Positions 37,501 through 49,071 of a DNA stretch of 64,000 bases are shown here, in pieces. How positions within the stretch are numbered: position 1 is the first letter of the stretch; every line of letters begins with the position of its first letter. A model generated the notes under the pieces. The model saw only the letters and a list, made by a program, of their open reading frames with translations, searched no databases and was not told the origin of the DNA. The stretch is from Pelodera strongyloides. Taxonomy: Eukaryota; Nematoda; Chromadorea; Rhabditida; Rhabditidae. Made by a program: the position numbers and the translations under genes. The stretch is from the NCBI GenBank assembly GCA_036852015.1, contig JAANDG010000181.1, forward strand, positions 1 to 64,000, in the 5' to 3' direction.

Positions 37501-39941
37501 AGCTTAATTCCTATTCAGGTAGTTGCCTTCGACCGATACTCTCGTGATACCGTAGTTGGTGAGGCGGTCTACAGACTTGACGACGCAAACCTTCTAAGCG
37601 TCGGAAATGTAAAGGTAAATTGTCAATTATTTATGGTAGAACCTCGATTTGGTACTGTTTAGTCTACTAGCGAGTACAGTTACAATAGCTTTGCTCGAAA
37701 ATACCGCTTCAAGGCACAAGTATTGGTTAGAGGTCCTAAGTATCTTAGGGGATCCAAGTGTACGTATCTATAAGTTGAAGCGAAACATTCAAAAATTCAG
37801 CTGACGTACCTATTGCCATTTTCCGCATACATTCAAAAAGAACGGCCCATGTCCGCGGCACAACCGCGGCGAATCTTCAGCGTTGCTTTGTTTCAGATCG
37901 ACCTTCCGCTCCTTCCGCGTGCGAATGACGCTGCGGCGGCTCGCGGTGAGGTGCTCCTCTCGCTCACTTACCAACAGCCATTCAACAACCTGACGGCGGT
38001 CGTGCTCAAAGCGCGGGCCCTACCACTCGGACAGAACCAGAGCATTGGTAAATATTACTTGAATTTCTCATTCACAGCGGAACTTCGTGACTAGAACCGT
38101 ACAAGCAAAAGTCGAGAAGCGGTTACTCTCAACCATAAGTGAAGTTCTATGGACAAAACAGTGTCTGCGAACAATATGAAAAGAGATGTACCCCCGTTTT
38201 TCAATGACAGAGTGTCAAGAAGCTGCTAGTCAACCTTACTGGACTCGAACCAACGGTTATGTGAATAGCTAAACCTACTTGCCGACCGGTCCCGGTTACT
38301 TCTTGAGGAGCTAGCGGTAGTTATACTGAGCCTTAAACCCAATACCGGCCGGTTTTTGAAACACATCGTGTACAGCGGCATTCTTATGCAGCTTATGCAA
38401 ATGAACGTGAATTAGAATAAAACGTCGAGCTAAATTCGAGCAACGTTGCATAAATACATAAAAATCCAGCTGTCCATGACGCGTTTCAAAAACCGGCCGG
38501 TATCTCGCTGTAATGGTTAGAACTGTTCTGGTTTATCACAATGTATGAACACTTCCAGATCCGTATGTGAAGCTCTACCTGCGCAAGGAGACTGGCGAAC
38601 GAATTGTCAAGAAGAAAACGCATGTTAAGGTGGATAGTAAATATATTTTTTAACTTGTAGTTTAGTTTTTCGCAAATTCTGCAAATAGGCGGCGGAATTG
38701 AAACGGGCCTGTTTTCTTACGAATAGGAAATGGTGGTGGTGTGCGTATCTTACCGCTACCGTATTTTAAACCCAACCAGCGGTAAGCAACGTCTGCTGGA
38801 TAAGAAACCCAAGAATTTCAGAGAAACAATGTGAATCCTGTCTACAATGAGTCGTTCGTCCTGGAACTTCCCGAGACTAAGCTGGACCAGGCTGTCATTG
38901 ATATGCAGGTATGATTATGAGCTATGAGCTTCAACTTCGCTTGTTTAAAGCGAAACATTGGCCGGTTTTTGAAACGCAACCCGGGTACGCCAGAATTCCT
39001 ATGCAGATTACGTAAATGAGCATATTCGAGTAAATTTGCATAGATACGTAAGAACTCAGTTGTCCCCGATGCGTTTCAAAAAGCGCCGGTACTTCGCTTT
39101 AAATTAGTGCAGCGCATGCCGGATGAGTGCCTCAGCTTACAGTTTGACAGGTCTGCAAGATTACTTGAGTATCGTGCTCAGGGACAGAGTAAAAAAACAG
39201 AATGGGTAAAGCAAGAGAGGGGTAGAGAAAGATGGAAAATACATGTAGACAACGAAAGGGGAAAACGAGAGTGAGTGAGTGAGTGAGAGAGAGGAGAGAG
39301 AGAAGAGAGAGAGAGAGAGAGAGGAACTGATGATGAACATTTAGGTTATCAATCACGACCGTGGTAATCGAAACGACGTCATCGGACGCGCACTACTCAA
39401 CTCCGACGATCCTCACGTTGCTGAGGTATGAAAAATAAGACTTAAAGTGGTGTAGCACGTGGTTTAGGCAACTGCGTTCCGGTAAATTATATGCAAATTG
39501 TGATTCATCATGCACCGCAAAGGCCCCATGTCATAGGTCTTCAATTTTTTCTTAGCAACATTGTGATGGGTGTGCAGACGGCGCAGGTGCGCTTCTGGCA
39601 CTGCACTACGGTATTGCATCACATCCGAGCGTCTTATAATGGGTGTGTCACTGACGAAACTTGCCGTGCAAGTCGCGTGGGTTCGGCGTGCAACCTGGCA
39701 CGCCATAGCCCAACGGCGTGACACTTTTTTCATACCCGCCTGCACGCAGTGCCGTTGCCCCTTGCACGCCAATTTTCTCGTTGGTCGCCTCGCTGTGGCG
39801 GACCCTCGTTTTCGAAAACTGTCGCTTTGTAAAAATCATATCTGATCCGGTCTAATTAGCTGCTCCTCTCTAATTACCACACAATTACAGGTGCTCAACA
39901 ATCCAGGAAAGCAAATTGCCAAGTGGCACCATCTCGACTAA
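30070..39941 (+). CDS. syt4: Synaptotagmin-4/11 orthologue (tandem C2 domains)
   Basis: Coding exons: 30070-30074 (ATG), 30766-30913 (membrane anchor), 35837-35935 (Ser/Pro linker), 36142-36237, 36805-36926, 37203-37299, 37519-37614, 37897-38047, 38559-38629, 38822-38908, 39345-39425 and 39891-39941 (stop TAA). This gives about 367 residues, near the usual family length. C2A has LLDPYVKLQLLPDKEHKVKT, YGIS and AFDRYSRDTVVGEA. C2B has RGEVLLSLTYQQ, KKKTHVK, NPVYNESF, DRGNRNDVIGRAL and the C-terminal QIAKWHHL. HKVKTR, KKKTHVK and IAKWH point to the Syt4/11 branch rather than Syt1. The family sits on secretory and dense-core vesicles and regulates exocytosis. The C2 exons are secure. The N-terminal two exons are less so: the anchor exon shows a hydrophobic stretch in two frames, and another linker exon could lie in the 4.9-kb intron. 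Introns hold many repeats. Confidence 0.9.
31530..31624 (+). repeat. GA microsatellite
   Basis: (GA)n with GGGAGA and AAGA interruptions inside the synaptotagmin intron. Confidence 0.95.
32775..34260. repeat. Cluster of CCGCGG-core foldbacks (six or more copies)
   Basis: Copies near 32775-32890, 33115-33230, 33404-33500, 33706-33805, 34015-34110 and 34160-34255, with a half copy at 33905. Each has CAAATTTGTTRCCTCCCGCG, then GTCGCCA, a 25-40 base loop, then TGGCGGCCGCGGAGGGGAAT. The left and right arms are inverted complements. A GGCCGT-type foldback lies between copies one and two. Confidence 0.85.
33304..33366 (-). tRNA. tRNA-like sequence, pseudogene or SINE head
   Basis: The minus strand has TGGCGCAGTGGCAGC (A box), GGTTCGAATCC (B box) and a plausible D arm. 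The anticodon arm is not clean, so function is doubtful. Confidence 0.35.
35080..35360 (+). repeat. CT-rich low-complexity tract
   Basis: Alternating (CT)n, TATCTCTC and CTCCTCTC blocks. Both strands give Ser/Leu or Arg/Glu frames without gene character. Confidence 0.85.
36390..36467 (+). tRNA. tRNA-like sequence in a synaptotagmin intron
   Basis: A five-pair anticodon-type stem TTGGT/ACCAA with a seven-base loop CCGGAGA and a good T arm (GCGGGTTCGATTCCTGC). The base before the anticodon is C rather than T and the acceptor stem is not paired, so it is probably a tRNA-derived repeat. Confidence 0.35.
38333..38513. mobile_element. TTAA foldback family A in a synaptotagmin C2B intron
   Basis: CCGGCCGGTTTTTGAAACAC to GTTTCAAAAACCGGCCGG, about 180 bases. 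Its right end lies about 45 bases before the C2B exon at 38559. Confidence 0.8.
38945..39102. mobile_element. TTAA foldback family A in a synaptotagmin intron
   Basis: TTAA-flanked, ends AGCGAAACATTGGCCGG and GCGCCGGTACTTCGCT. Its left end is 36 bases after the exon ending at 38908. Confidence 0.8.
39265..39325 (+). repeat. GAGT/GA microsatellite just upstream of an exon
   Basis: (GAGT)n then (GA)n, ending about 20 bases before the synaptotagmin exon at 39345. The purine-rich run displaces the usual pyrimidine tract, leaving only ACATTTAG. Confidence 0.85.
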
Positions 39942-41353
39942 GAGCTAACTAAGAGAACTGACAATTAAGAACTTATACTAATTGTAAGTATCTATGGATT
40001 CCGTTACATCTGTTAATGACGTCACTAATGTAAAGCTAACATGACTAATCACTACAAGCGGTACGATATGTGTTTTTTTCCTCTTCTTCAACGTATATAT
40101 TTTTATTCGCTCTACTATTCTCATTTATTTTGTCACTATTATTCGTACAGAGTAAAATTCCTATATTTGGTTCTACTTGTCTTTATTTCCCCGGTGAAAT
40201 TAATAGATCTAAATTTCTAGTTGTGCAATATCACGGGAAACGACCGCGTCTATCTCGTAACGGTTTTCAACAAAAACAAATTTCATGACCATCTTGCGAC
40301 GGTTTTCGCGAAAACCGTCTTCGAATAGACACGAAGTGGGCGCAGGCGTTTCCCTTGATATATTTTAACTGTTTCCCCTAGATACAATTAAACCCCGTTT
40401 TTAAAGGGGAGTGTAAATGATTGTACATTTATTTGTTTCAATAATACTTGCGGTTCATGCTAACGGTAACAACTTTCAAACCACTCGATTATGTGTGAGT
40501 GCTAACTTATTACACAAGATCGAGTGTTACCACCTCTGCGCTGATCTCCTTTTCCCGATTCTACTTTACATATGTATTTGTCTCATTTTTACCCCCATAT
40601 TTACCAAATAAACGTTCTGTTGTTGTTTGTTAGTATTATTTTTTTAGCCAAGGTAGGGGCACAACATGCAACAACATTTAACATAGGAACAGGCTATATC
40701 CAGTGGACGTTTTCACCAACATTTACGGGCAAAAAGATACTTAACTTAAGTACCTTCTTGACAAAAGTACGTCTATTATTATAGCATGGGAGGTGTACTT
40801 CTTGTTAGACCAAAAAGGTGGGAGTATCCCGGTACTTCAGAATCTTCATTGATACTAGGCTGGCAAATTGGCAAATCCCATACTTACAATTAGCTGTTGT
40901 ATGTGAAATCCATCAAAAAACTTGTTGCAGCGTACTTCAGTCTAATACCCAAGACACCCCAAATAATGGGGCACGTCCTTTTTTAGTTTGTTACTGTTGG
41001 ACCTGTTATGTAAACCGTGTAACTGTAAAATTGCAGCAAAAAAGCCACACAAGGTAGTGTTCGAAATTTATTAGCCATACCAAAAGCAAGGAAACATGTG
41101 TCAACATTGAAACAAAAATTTACACAAAACAATGAGATTATAGCTGAAGTATACAACAGTGCACGAGTTTAAAACCATTCAGTCAAGTCACTGTATTACA
41201 GAGTTTCGACGTTAAATATAAATAAATAAATAAGGAAGGAACATACATATATCGGCAAAATCGGCAGTATAATATCAACTAGTGAGAAAGTATATCCCAA
41301 ACCAAACTAAATTCTCCATCGGTTCTCAATAATAAACATACAGGTGACAAACT

Positions 41354-41499
41354 TTAAAGCGATATCACAGCCGGTACTTGAAACGCAACTGCACTTCTCT
41401 CGATCTTTTATTATAATCGTACTCATTTGCATATGATGCATGCATGCGAATGGAGTTATCCAAAAAGTGTTTCAAAAACCGGCCGTTATACCGCGTTAA
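41354..41499. mobile_element. TTAA foldback family A
   Basis: Ends AGCGATATCACAGCCGG and CCGGCCGTTATACCGCG, TTAA flanks. Confidence 0.75.
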
Positions 41500-41975
41500 A
41501 AATAAGATAATAAGCATAACCATATGAAACAAGAAGGGTACGTCCCTTTAAGTTACCCCTACAAAACACCGAACACTGGGTTAAAATGAGTATCTAATAC
41601 AGGAAACATATATTCAAACATTCGAACAAGATAATGAAAGATAAACAACATAATGATAATAATAAATATGTATAATGTATAAAATGAGGACAAAAGTTGA
41701 GAGTATCGGAAAGTTAATAATATACTGAACTGTCGAGAAGTATTGATGATACGCAAAATTTTGAATATCAATAATCAATGTCCCAAAAACTCGGAAAATC
41801 CAAAAAAGAATGAAAAGAAGAGAAGGATAACAACTTGATAAAATAACAAAAACCAAAACATTGAATAAAAGAGATCGGACGATAACAAAACAGACATAAA
41901 TACTAGTTACTTTCGCCAGTAATCTTGAGGTCGCAAAATCGAAAATCATAAAACGTTTGATTACATAAAACCGGA

Positions 41976-42371
41976 TTAAAGGGACAGGCCCCTCAAAGTA
42001 AACCTATATTTACGATACGTTCATAATGATTATAAAGCAATTTTATTACAATATATACAAACTAAATTTCACCTTCATTCACCCTGGGAAACTTTTTTCC
42101 GATGCGCTCAACGCATATGTATACCGTAAAACGGAAATTTCCAAGCTGAATATGCAAATTTATCGTAAAATTAGACTGCGATCAACATTTGCATATACGG
42201 CTTTGAAATCTGCAGCTTTACGGTATACATATGAGTTGAGCGCATCGGAAAAAAGTGTCCCAGGGTGAATGAAGGTGAAATTTAGTTTGTATATATTGTA
42301 ATAGAAATGCTTTGTAAACAGTATAAACATCTCGTCAACATAGGTTTAATTTGATGGGCCTGTCCCTTTAA
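41976..42371. mobile_element. TTAA foldback family B (AGGGACAGGCCC ends)
   Basis: 396 bases; arms of about 150 bases containing TTCACCTTCATTCACCCTGG and GATGCGCTCAACGCATATGT, around an 85-base core. Confidence 0.85.
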
Positions 42372-42454
42372 ACTATTCTTTTAATAAATAGCGGATCCAT
42401 ATATTGTTAGTCGCGAAGATTATGTAATCACTGAGAAGCAAACTTGAAAACAAC

Positions 42455-42632
42455 TTTAGGCGATACAACAGTCGGTTTTTGAAACGTTAGCGGGAATTTC
42501 CTTATGTTGCATGCAAATGAGTGACATTAGGTAAAAAAAAGACTCCGAATCGCGCGACTATTTGCATATACTAAATGGTAATACAGCGTCAAGCACACGT
42601 TTCAAATACCGCGTGTTACACCACTGCTTTAA
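42455..42632. mobile_element. TTAA foldback family A just past the DEK stop codon
   Basis: TTTAGGCGATACAACAGTCGG to GTGTTACACCACTGCTTTAA. It lies 75 bases downstream of the DEK stop, so it may be part of the DEK 3' UTR. Confidence 0.65.
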
Positions 42633-42706
42633 CAAACAAGAATAATCAATTAACAAGACAAAAACACACACAAAAAGAAGATGGAATACCGTACCCTTGC
42701 ATAAAT

Positions 42707-45700
42707 CTAGGCCTCTCCCTCGGCCCGAACCGCCTCTCGAATGCGTTCCTTCAACCACGACTTTCTGTCCTCCAAATCACTCTCAGGGAACTTGTTGATC
42801 ACAGTCTGACACATTTGCTTCAGCGTCACCTGGAAACAAAAGGGAAATAAATAAAGTTACGAAAAGTAACAATCAGTACCACGTACACTTGTTCTGCATC
42901 CATCTAGACAAGAGGTTTTCACGTTTCACTAATGGCAAGCGTTTTGAGTTTCAAGGAATATTAAAGTACTGAACACTGAACTGAATGCCCACGTTCCACA
43001 CACATAACTGAGTGGTGAAACATTGACATATGTTAGTTACGTGCTTTATACAAAACACAGAAACAGAAAGAATAAAGCGAGGAACGGATTACTTTTATGC
43101 ATAAAACAGGGGAACAATAGACCCTAGCGCACACAAGTATTCAAATCAAACGACATACCTCTGCAAGGTCGAACGTCTTCAACAGCTCCTTGATCGTCTT
43201 AATAATAGTGGCATCCGAAGGCTTTGAGGCATCGGCAAGGGGCTCCTGCAATTGAATAGTACCTTGGTAAGTTGAAGATCAATCGTAAACATATGGTGTT
43301 ATTCGATTCAGGTCAATTTATCTCAATCCAATATATTTTCATACAAATTTGTCATGAAAATGAAACAAAGCTTCAAGCGTATTGCTACACTGACTTATTG
43401 ATATGGCGGTATGACAAGTGGCTTTGAAAAGAATTGTGGTTAGCTGCATTTGCATATATCCTATACAAATTTATGTGCCCTAACACGGAACGGGACTGTC
43501 TGCACTACATCTTACCTTACCTCTTACCTACGCTTAGATACTTGTAATATGCCAAAGTGTCTAAAGGAAGGTAAGGTAAGATACTACGGTAAGCGTAAGC
43601 ATCTAAGGTACGGTAAGCATCTAAGGTACGGTAAGCACCTAAGGTACGGTAAGCATCTCGGTAAGGTAACGTAAGAAAAGCAAGCCCACATCATCCGAAG
43701 TGTCCGAGTCAACCGTCTTGCTCCCCTTTTCCTCCTCCTCCCCGTCTTCTTTACTATCGTCGGCTTCGATATCTTCGGGCTCTTCAGATGAGACTTTTTC
43801 CTTCGACTTTTCTGTTTTCTTAGGCTTTGCTGCCTTCTTGGGAGAGGACTGAAAGTCAAGTAATAAATACAAACAAACGTATAAAAATCAGAGGCCGTAT
43901 TCATCTTCATCAACACGCAGGGAGCCCTCCCTGGCCTCCCCAGGGATCTAAGGAGGGCGTAGAGAGTGCGAGGGCAGAAGTATGTGTCTGTATGTTGGTG
44001 AATACGGCTTCAGAATACTGCTAGGCTCATGTAATTAACCGCATTCGCAAAACTATAACCAGGAAAGCCAAATCGAATTTAATTTGTACTAGTTACTAGT
44101 GACCAGTTAGAAATTTAGCAATATGTATAAAACTCATGTTATTCACAGAAAATAAATCCAAACATAAGCAATAAGCAAGGTCAACATCAGTAAATCCACA
44201 CAGATTCACTACTCAAACCAGTTTCACTACTCAAAACCCATGTGTTTAAAGCGAAATACCACCCGGTTTGGGGCTTTTTCACCAAAAATAGTTTGAAAAA
44301 GTTATAAACGAAAATAAACATAAAAAAAAACAAGTGCATCTTGCATAAAAATGTTCTCAAACAACCATTTTTTGCGATTTTGTATGGGAAAATTCGCTTC
44401 CCGCGATTTGACCGACTTTAATACTAGCACGGCCATGGAAAAATCGCGAGATGGCCTTTTCAAATGATCACACAGTCCGCAGAATCCAAATGACGAAATG
44501 TTGACAAAATATTTTGAATTCGGCTAGTAAAACGGTGGTTTGAAAACGGTGGTAATCGCACGGTTGTTTACTCCTCCTCTTTTTGTATTTTTTTGTTGAG
44601 ACCGACCGCTAATTCGCTTTAAATAAACGAATTGGCACATCGAATAATAGATATTACTACCAATAGCGGAAAATTCACAAACAAACAACACATGAATGCT
44701 AGAAGCGAAAATTCCAACCAACCTGCTTCTTTTTCTTCTTTTTCTCTGCCTCGCTGTCTGAGTCTCCTGATTCGGCATCCTCTTTCTCCTCCTTCTCCTC
44801 ATCGTCAGACGGTTCGGATTCGGACCCCTTCTTCGCCGCCTTTGATTTCTTCTTGGAAGGCTAGAAACAATAGGGTCTTTTTCAGGATTTCACGACTTGA
44901 CGACTTATATGCCTGAGGTGACGACGAAAACCTATGGTTTACGACAAAGACAAAAGGAACAAAAATGAATCCGTATAGAATCCAATTGTAAAACGAGGAG
45001 CAAATGGCAGTAACCTAGCTTAGCTGAGTCATTTAAAAGCCTGTCCAATGTGCAAGAAAAGACCGAAAAAAAAGAGATAGACTCGCAATCAGTGATAATG
45101 TATACGGTACGGGGATGGCGTCATAGAGGACAGGACCGACCACAACACAAACTCCAAAGAGCTGCCAGCCGGCCTACCCCGCTACAGTATCTTCTCCTTA
45201 CCTCCTTGGCCGACGGCCCACTCTTCCTCTTCGTTCCTTTCTTGCCCGCGTCCTTGCTGAACGGTTTTCCCTCAGGACGCTCCAAAAACTCCATCAGATG
45301 CATGATCTAGAAGACATATACCAATCACTCATACAATCACAGAAAAATGATATCATAAGGTTAAGGCGGAAATGACCAATAAACTAACAGCCAGACTTTA
45401 AACGTCACTGCCACGTGCCACTAATGTGCAAAGAGCATCAAAAATAACAAAAACTCAGTTTGATATGCCTACCAGGCTATAAATCTATGCGTCCATCTTT
45501 GACCATCTCCGGAGGCAAATGCTATATAGATTTGGGTGAAACCATAAGTGGTATTTTACGGTTCCTCTCACTACTAAATACTACTACTACTACAGAGCGG
45601 CCCGGCTACCACTACCCTTATCCCTTCATGTAGTTCGCAATACGTTCAGGAAAGCTCACGACAAGAAAAAAGGCCACGTTTACAGGAAACCCAACAACAC

Positions 45701-48009
45701 TTTCTCTACCTGAGGAGACCGACTACCAAGTCAATGCATACCTAACATAATTACCGTAGTTAGCCTAATTACACTCTCTACCTCTTCTTCCTTAGTCGAA
45801 GCCGCGTGCTTGACTCCGACCGCCGATCTGATCTTCTTCACTTCGGCTGTGGTCATCTTCTGCAGACAGGCTACACGCTTCTTCCAGTCATCCGAGTCCT
45901 TGTCGAACCACCAACTGCAAATAAATAAAAACGATTTATTGGTTAACAATCAATACAAATAAAGACGTCAACCAAAGGAAACTGAAAATATTATAAAGTA
46001 GACTTATGCATCAGAAATTAAACGGTAAAACACCGACTCTGAAAACTCTGTCTGTCAGACTGACTGAGCAGAATACTACATACAAACAAAAAGAGAAGAA
46101 AATCCATGCTTATTCATAATGCGGTTTCAAACAAAACTTTCGCTTTTCTCTTTTAAATCCTCACGAAATGAAAATGCCACTAGAACCAAAAGACTTAACA
46201 AGTGGGCTCAACTTAGAGGCCAATCTCCGTGTATAGAAAGTTAAAGTTGGTGCCAAACCGCAGCTTCAGTGATCAATAATTAGCTAGAACAATTCACTAA
46301 CCCTAATTCACTAATCACTAATCAAGAAACCAACAATTATTACACAACATAAAATGTCTTACCCATTAAATTCGCGCAGCGCTCTCTTGAAAAGCACCGC
46401 GTGTGCAGCAGATCCCTCGCGCAGATACAGCACCTTGTGCAGCGTCTTTAACTCTTTGGTGGCAGTAGATGAGATGTACTCATTGGCTGAAAGTAATAAC
46501 AACTAGAACCTTGCTATATTGCGAAAACCTGACCATCTATACGGTTGGTATATTTGACTGAGAAGATTCGATTGTGTCCCACTACCCACTATGTGCTCTC
46601 CTGGCACAGAAGGGAAGGGCACCGAACTTGGCAAATACATGAATGCAGCTGAAAAGTCACCGTTTCATAACTACGTAGCATATCGCTTTAATCATAACAC
46701 CTACCGTAACGCAAATTTCCGAGACTGGTTCCCTTGCCCTTTCCTGTGAAGGCCTCTGCTTTAGGGGACTCGACAACTGGGGTTGCCACAGTGAGACGTT
46801 GCACCGACTGACGCTGTCTTTTGCCCTCAATCACCACGGGCTGATCGTAGAGACCTGAGAAAAAAGAGAATTATGTTGTTACTTATTTATGTAAAATGAT
46901 TTATCATTTTAGTTTGTGTGTAGTTTTATATTATGTTTCATTTTCCACCTGAGTGGTGTGTGCTTCGTTGTTAATAAATGTTCAAAATCTATTTTGAACA
47001 ATAAACGAACGCCTATGGGGTATCATGACCTGGTCGGTAAGTTAGGGGTTCGATGGTTCGATTCCCGTAGATAGCGGTCTAGTCATAAACAATACAACAA
47101 GATGTAAGGTAAAGCTAGGGACATGATACACATATGTGGACCAGGTAGGTGGACCTTCTAGCACTTATTCGTAGCAGTTCAACACTAAAGGATAATAAAG
47201 CTAATGGTTGAAGGAAAAACACTGAAACATGCAGCTTCAAGTAGTGACTTCAAATCAGTTAAACTGGCATACATACACCTTTCGTGTCTTTTCTTTTTGT
47301 TAATGGTTTGGTTATTTAATCATAAACCATAATAGAAATCTACAAACACCTTGTTATTGTATTCTGTCGTGTGAGGCACTAAACACCGACCAAGACGTTG
47401 ATATTAATCCCTTATCCTTCTTTTCTTTACCAGGCGCAGAATCAGCTTGTGGTGTGGCTGGCTGGTATCCATACTACTATATATACCCGATACCTGTTAC
47501 CGAGCATAATACCCGCTACCTATTCTAATTTCCCACCTTTCTTTTCTTCGCCAGCCGCAGATTCAGCTTGTGGTGTGGCTGGTGGTGTCTTCACTGTCTT
47601 CTTAGGGGTCTCCTTTTCCTTGACTGGAGTACTTTTGGCAGATCCTTTGCGTGGTGTTTCCTTCTGGGGAGTTTTCTCAGTCTTCTCCTCTTCTTCGTTT
47701 ACGGGCGAAGCCTACAAAACACACACTTTTCAGCTTTTCACTCAATTCTAGGCAGCACTAGGCAAAGGTTGGTGTAGACCTATCCACCTCAGCCAACATA
47801 ACACTATAAACTCTGCGCCTAAGATGAGTTTAACTGTATCTAATACACCACAAACAAAATTGTAAGGAAGAATAAAAATTGATATCCCATTCCGGTAGTT
47901 GTCGAACCGAAAACCCCTAGCAACTCCCCAAAGTAAAAGTCGAAACCTCAAAACATCAAAAATTAAAATTCAAACTCACCATAGGCACATCCTCGGCAGC
48001 CTCAGACAT
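42707..48009 (-). CDS. dek: DEK chromatin protein (ten exons, 407 residues)
   Basis: Exons in coding order: 48009-47980, 47711-47537, 46854-46705, 46486-46363, 45914-45782, 45306-45202, 44860-44723, 43848-43690, 43245-43159 and 42829-42707 (stop TAG). All phases agree. Residues 11-68 are a Lys/Thr/Pro-rich tail. The DEK core spans about 105-225, with GKGTSLGNLRYANEY, LKTLHKVLYLREG, NGWWFDKD and a SAP-like helix region ending IMHLMEFLERPEGKPF. Residues 240-338 are alternating lysine-rich and acidic serine-rich low complexity, with nuclear-signal-like KKKKKK. Residues about 350-407 form the DEK-C DNA-binding domain (IIKTIKELLKTFDLAEVTLK through SWLKERIREAV). DEK binds and bends chromatin DNA and acts as a histone chaperone. 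The length is slightly above human DEK (375). Introns contain foldback elements, and intron 2 contains a partial copy of exon 2. Transcription converges with the synaptotagmin gene. Confidence 0.95.
43580..43672. repeat. 18-bp tandem repeat beside DEK exon 8
   Basis: Four copies of about ACGGTAAGCATCTAAGGT lie within 20 bases of the exon 8 donor (43689) in DEK intron 8. Plus-strand frames over it are artefacts. Confidence 0.85.
43891..44012. repeat. Foldback with GGCCGTATTCA termini, DEK intron 7
   Basis: GGCCGTATTCATC pairs with TGGTGAATACGGC, with inner CCCTCCCTGG / CCCCAGGG. Same style as 12384-12516 and 49072-49193. Confidence 0.6.
44246..44622. mobile_element. TTAA foldback, long family A relative, DEK intron 7
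   Basis: AGCGAAATACCACCCGG to CGACCGCTAATTCGCT, TTAA both sides. The 377-base interior is unlike the short copies; the unit may be an older or more complete member. Confidence 0.65.
45468..45566. repeat. Dispersed repeat shared by DEK and RAB8 introns
   Basis: It shares GGCTATAAATCTA, GACCATCTCCGGAGGCAAAT and AGTGGTATTTTACGGTTC with 51855-51985. Confidence 0.7.
47416..47470 (-). other. Partial duplicate of DEK exon 2, possible cassette exon
   Basis: About 45 bases copy the 3' part of exon 2 and keep its frame (PATPQADSAPGKEKK against PATPQAESAAGEEKK). The normal donor is lost, but CCTG followed by GTAAAG gives a new donor in the same phase. An AG just before CCACACC would make a 27-base, nine-codon exon. 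Confidence 0.45.
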
Positions 48010-48041
48010 GGCTCAGTGAAGAGAGACACAGAAAAATTTGC

Positions 48042-48053
48042 CTAAAATAATAA
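48042..48053 (-). promoter_or_regulatory. 3' splice acceptor 32 nt upstream of the DEK ATG
   Basis: The minus strand reads TTATTATTTTAG, then 32 bases, then ATG at 48009. A U-rich tract with no nearby matching donor fits spliced-leader addition; a 5'-UTR intron is the alternative. Confidence 0.5.
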
Positions 48054-48685
48054 ACTTAATTTCTATTGAAAACACTACATAAAATCAATTAACACGAAAA
48101 ATAAAAAGAAAGTACTACTAAGGAGACAGAAGAATTCAAGTTTATAACGGAGCTAACCAGCTAACGCCAGGCGTTGTCTGCTTCCCGCCAAAACTCATAA
48201 GGTGCCCATCGCGTACCATACGAACAACGTCTAGGTGACCCACAAAAGTGCCCAAGGCAATCGTAATAATCTTCATCAACTCTAAGGCTCTAACTTCTAA
48301 AGCAATAATTAAATGTCTAAGAGATGACTACATGAAACAAAACCCCTACTCCTACAACAACAACAAAAATGCCATAGAAAAATACAAGTTGAATTCAGCT
48401 GTACGAACACCGAGACATTACTCTTTAAATAAACACATCGGTACCTGAATACCGTATACACGCAAAATTTCTCAATATTCAACAACGTAAATTTAAATAG
48501 TTTATAGAATAAAATCACATGCAGTAATCAACATCCGAGAAAAATACAATAATGTATTGGTATTTTTTTTTATAAATTTAAATCAAATAAAAAGACATAC
48601 GAATACAAACCATCGAGTTCACTTAACTTTCCCAATCGTTCACCTAAACTCGCTCGTATACAAACTACTTTATAAACCGCTTATG

Positions 48686-48870
48686 TTAAAGCGGTATGAC
48701 ACGTGTTTTTGAAACGAAACGAACGCTGGTCAACTGCATTCTCATGTATTACATGCAAATTTCTTGCCCGGCTATCGGAAGGGCACCGATTGCGATTTGC
48801 GGAATACAATACACATAAGAGCAATTGTTCAGTGTATACGTTTCACAAACCACATGGCATATCGCTTCAA
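48686..48870. mobile_element. TTAA foldback family A, diverged
   Basis: AGCGGTATGACACGTG to CACATGGCATATCGCTTCAA, about 185 bases, 0.65 kb upstream of DEK. Confidence 0.65.
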
Positions 48871-49071
48871 ATAATAATACACGAAAAACATTTAAACCGG
48901 GTAGTTAAACCACGTGCACTTTCATCTGATTTACTGGTGACATACGATTATGGTTGAAGTTGAAGGGAAGAAATAAAAAGCGCACAAGCAGGTAGGAAAA
49001 TAAATATCCCTAATAATTATAGGCAATTAATCATCAATTATCACGGATCTCAGATCACGGATTACAGGGAT

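Larger units (their letters stand above)
39942..42706. other. Convergent intergenic region, synaptotagmin to DEK
   Basis: It holds the 3' UTRs of two converging genes. Possible AATAAA signals for synaptotagmin lie near 40607 and 41332. Foldback elements occupy 41354-41499, 41976-42371 and 42455-42632. No other gene was recognised. Confidence 0.6.

Noticed and set aside
37813..38094. 93-codon frame as a separate gene
   Set aside because: Its middle is synaptotagmin exon 37897-38047; the start and end are intronic read-through.
47030..47080. tRNA gene suggested by GGTTCGATTCCC
   Set aside because: Only a B box is present, without a pairing T stem or A box at the right distance.
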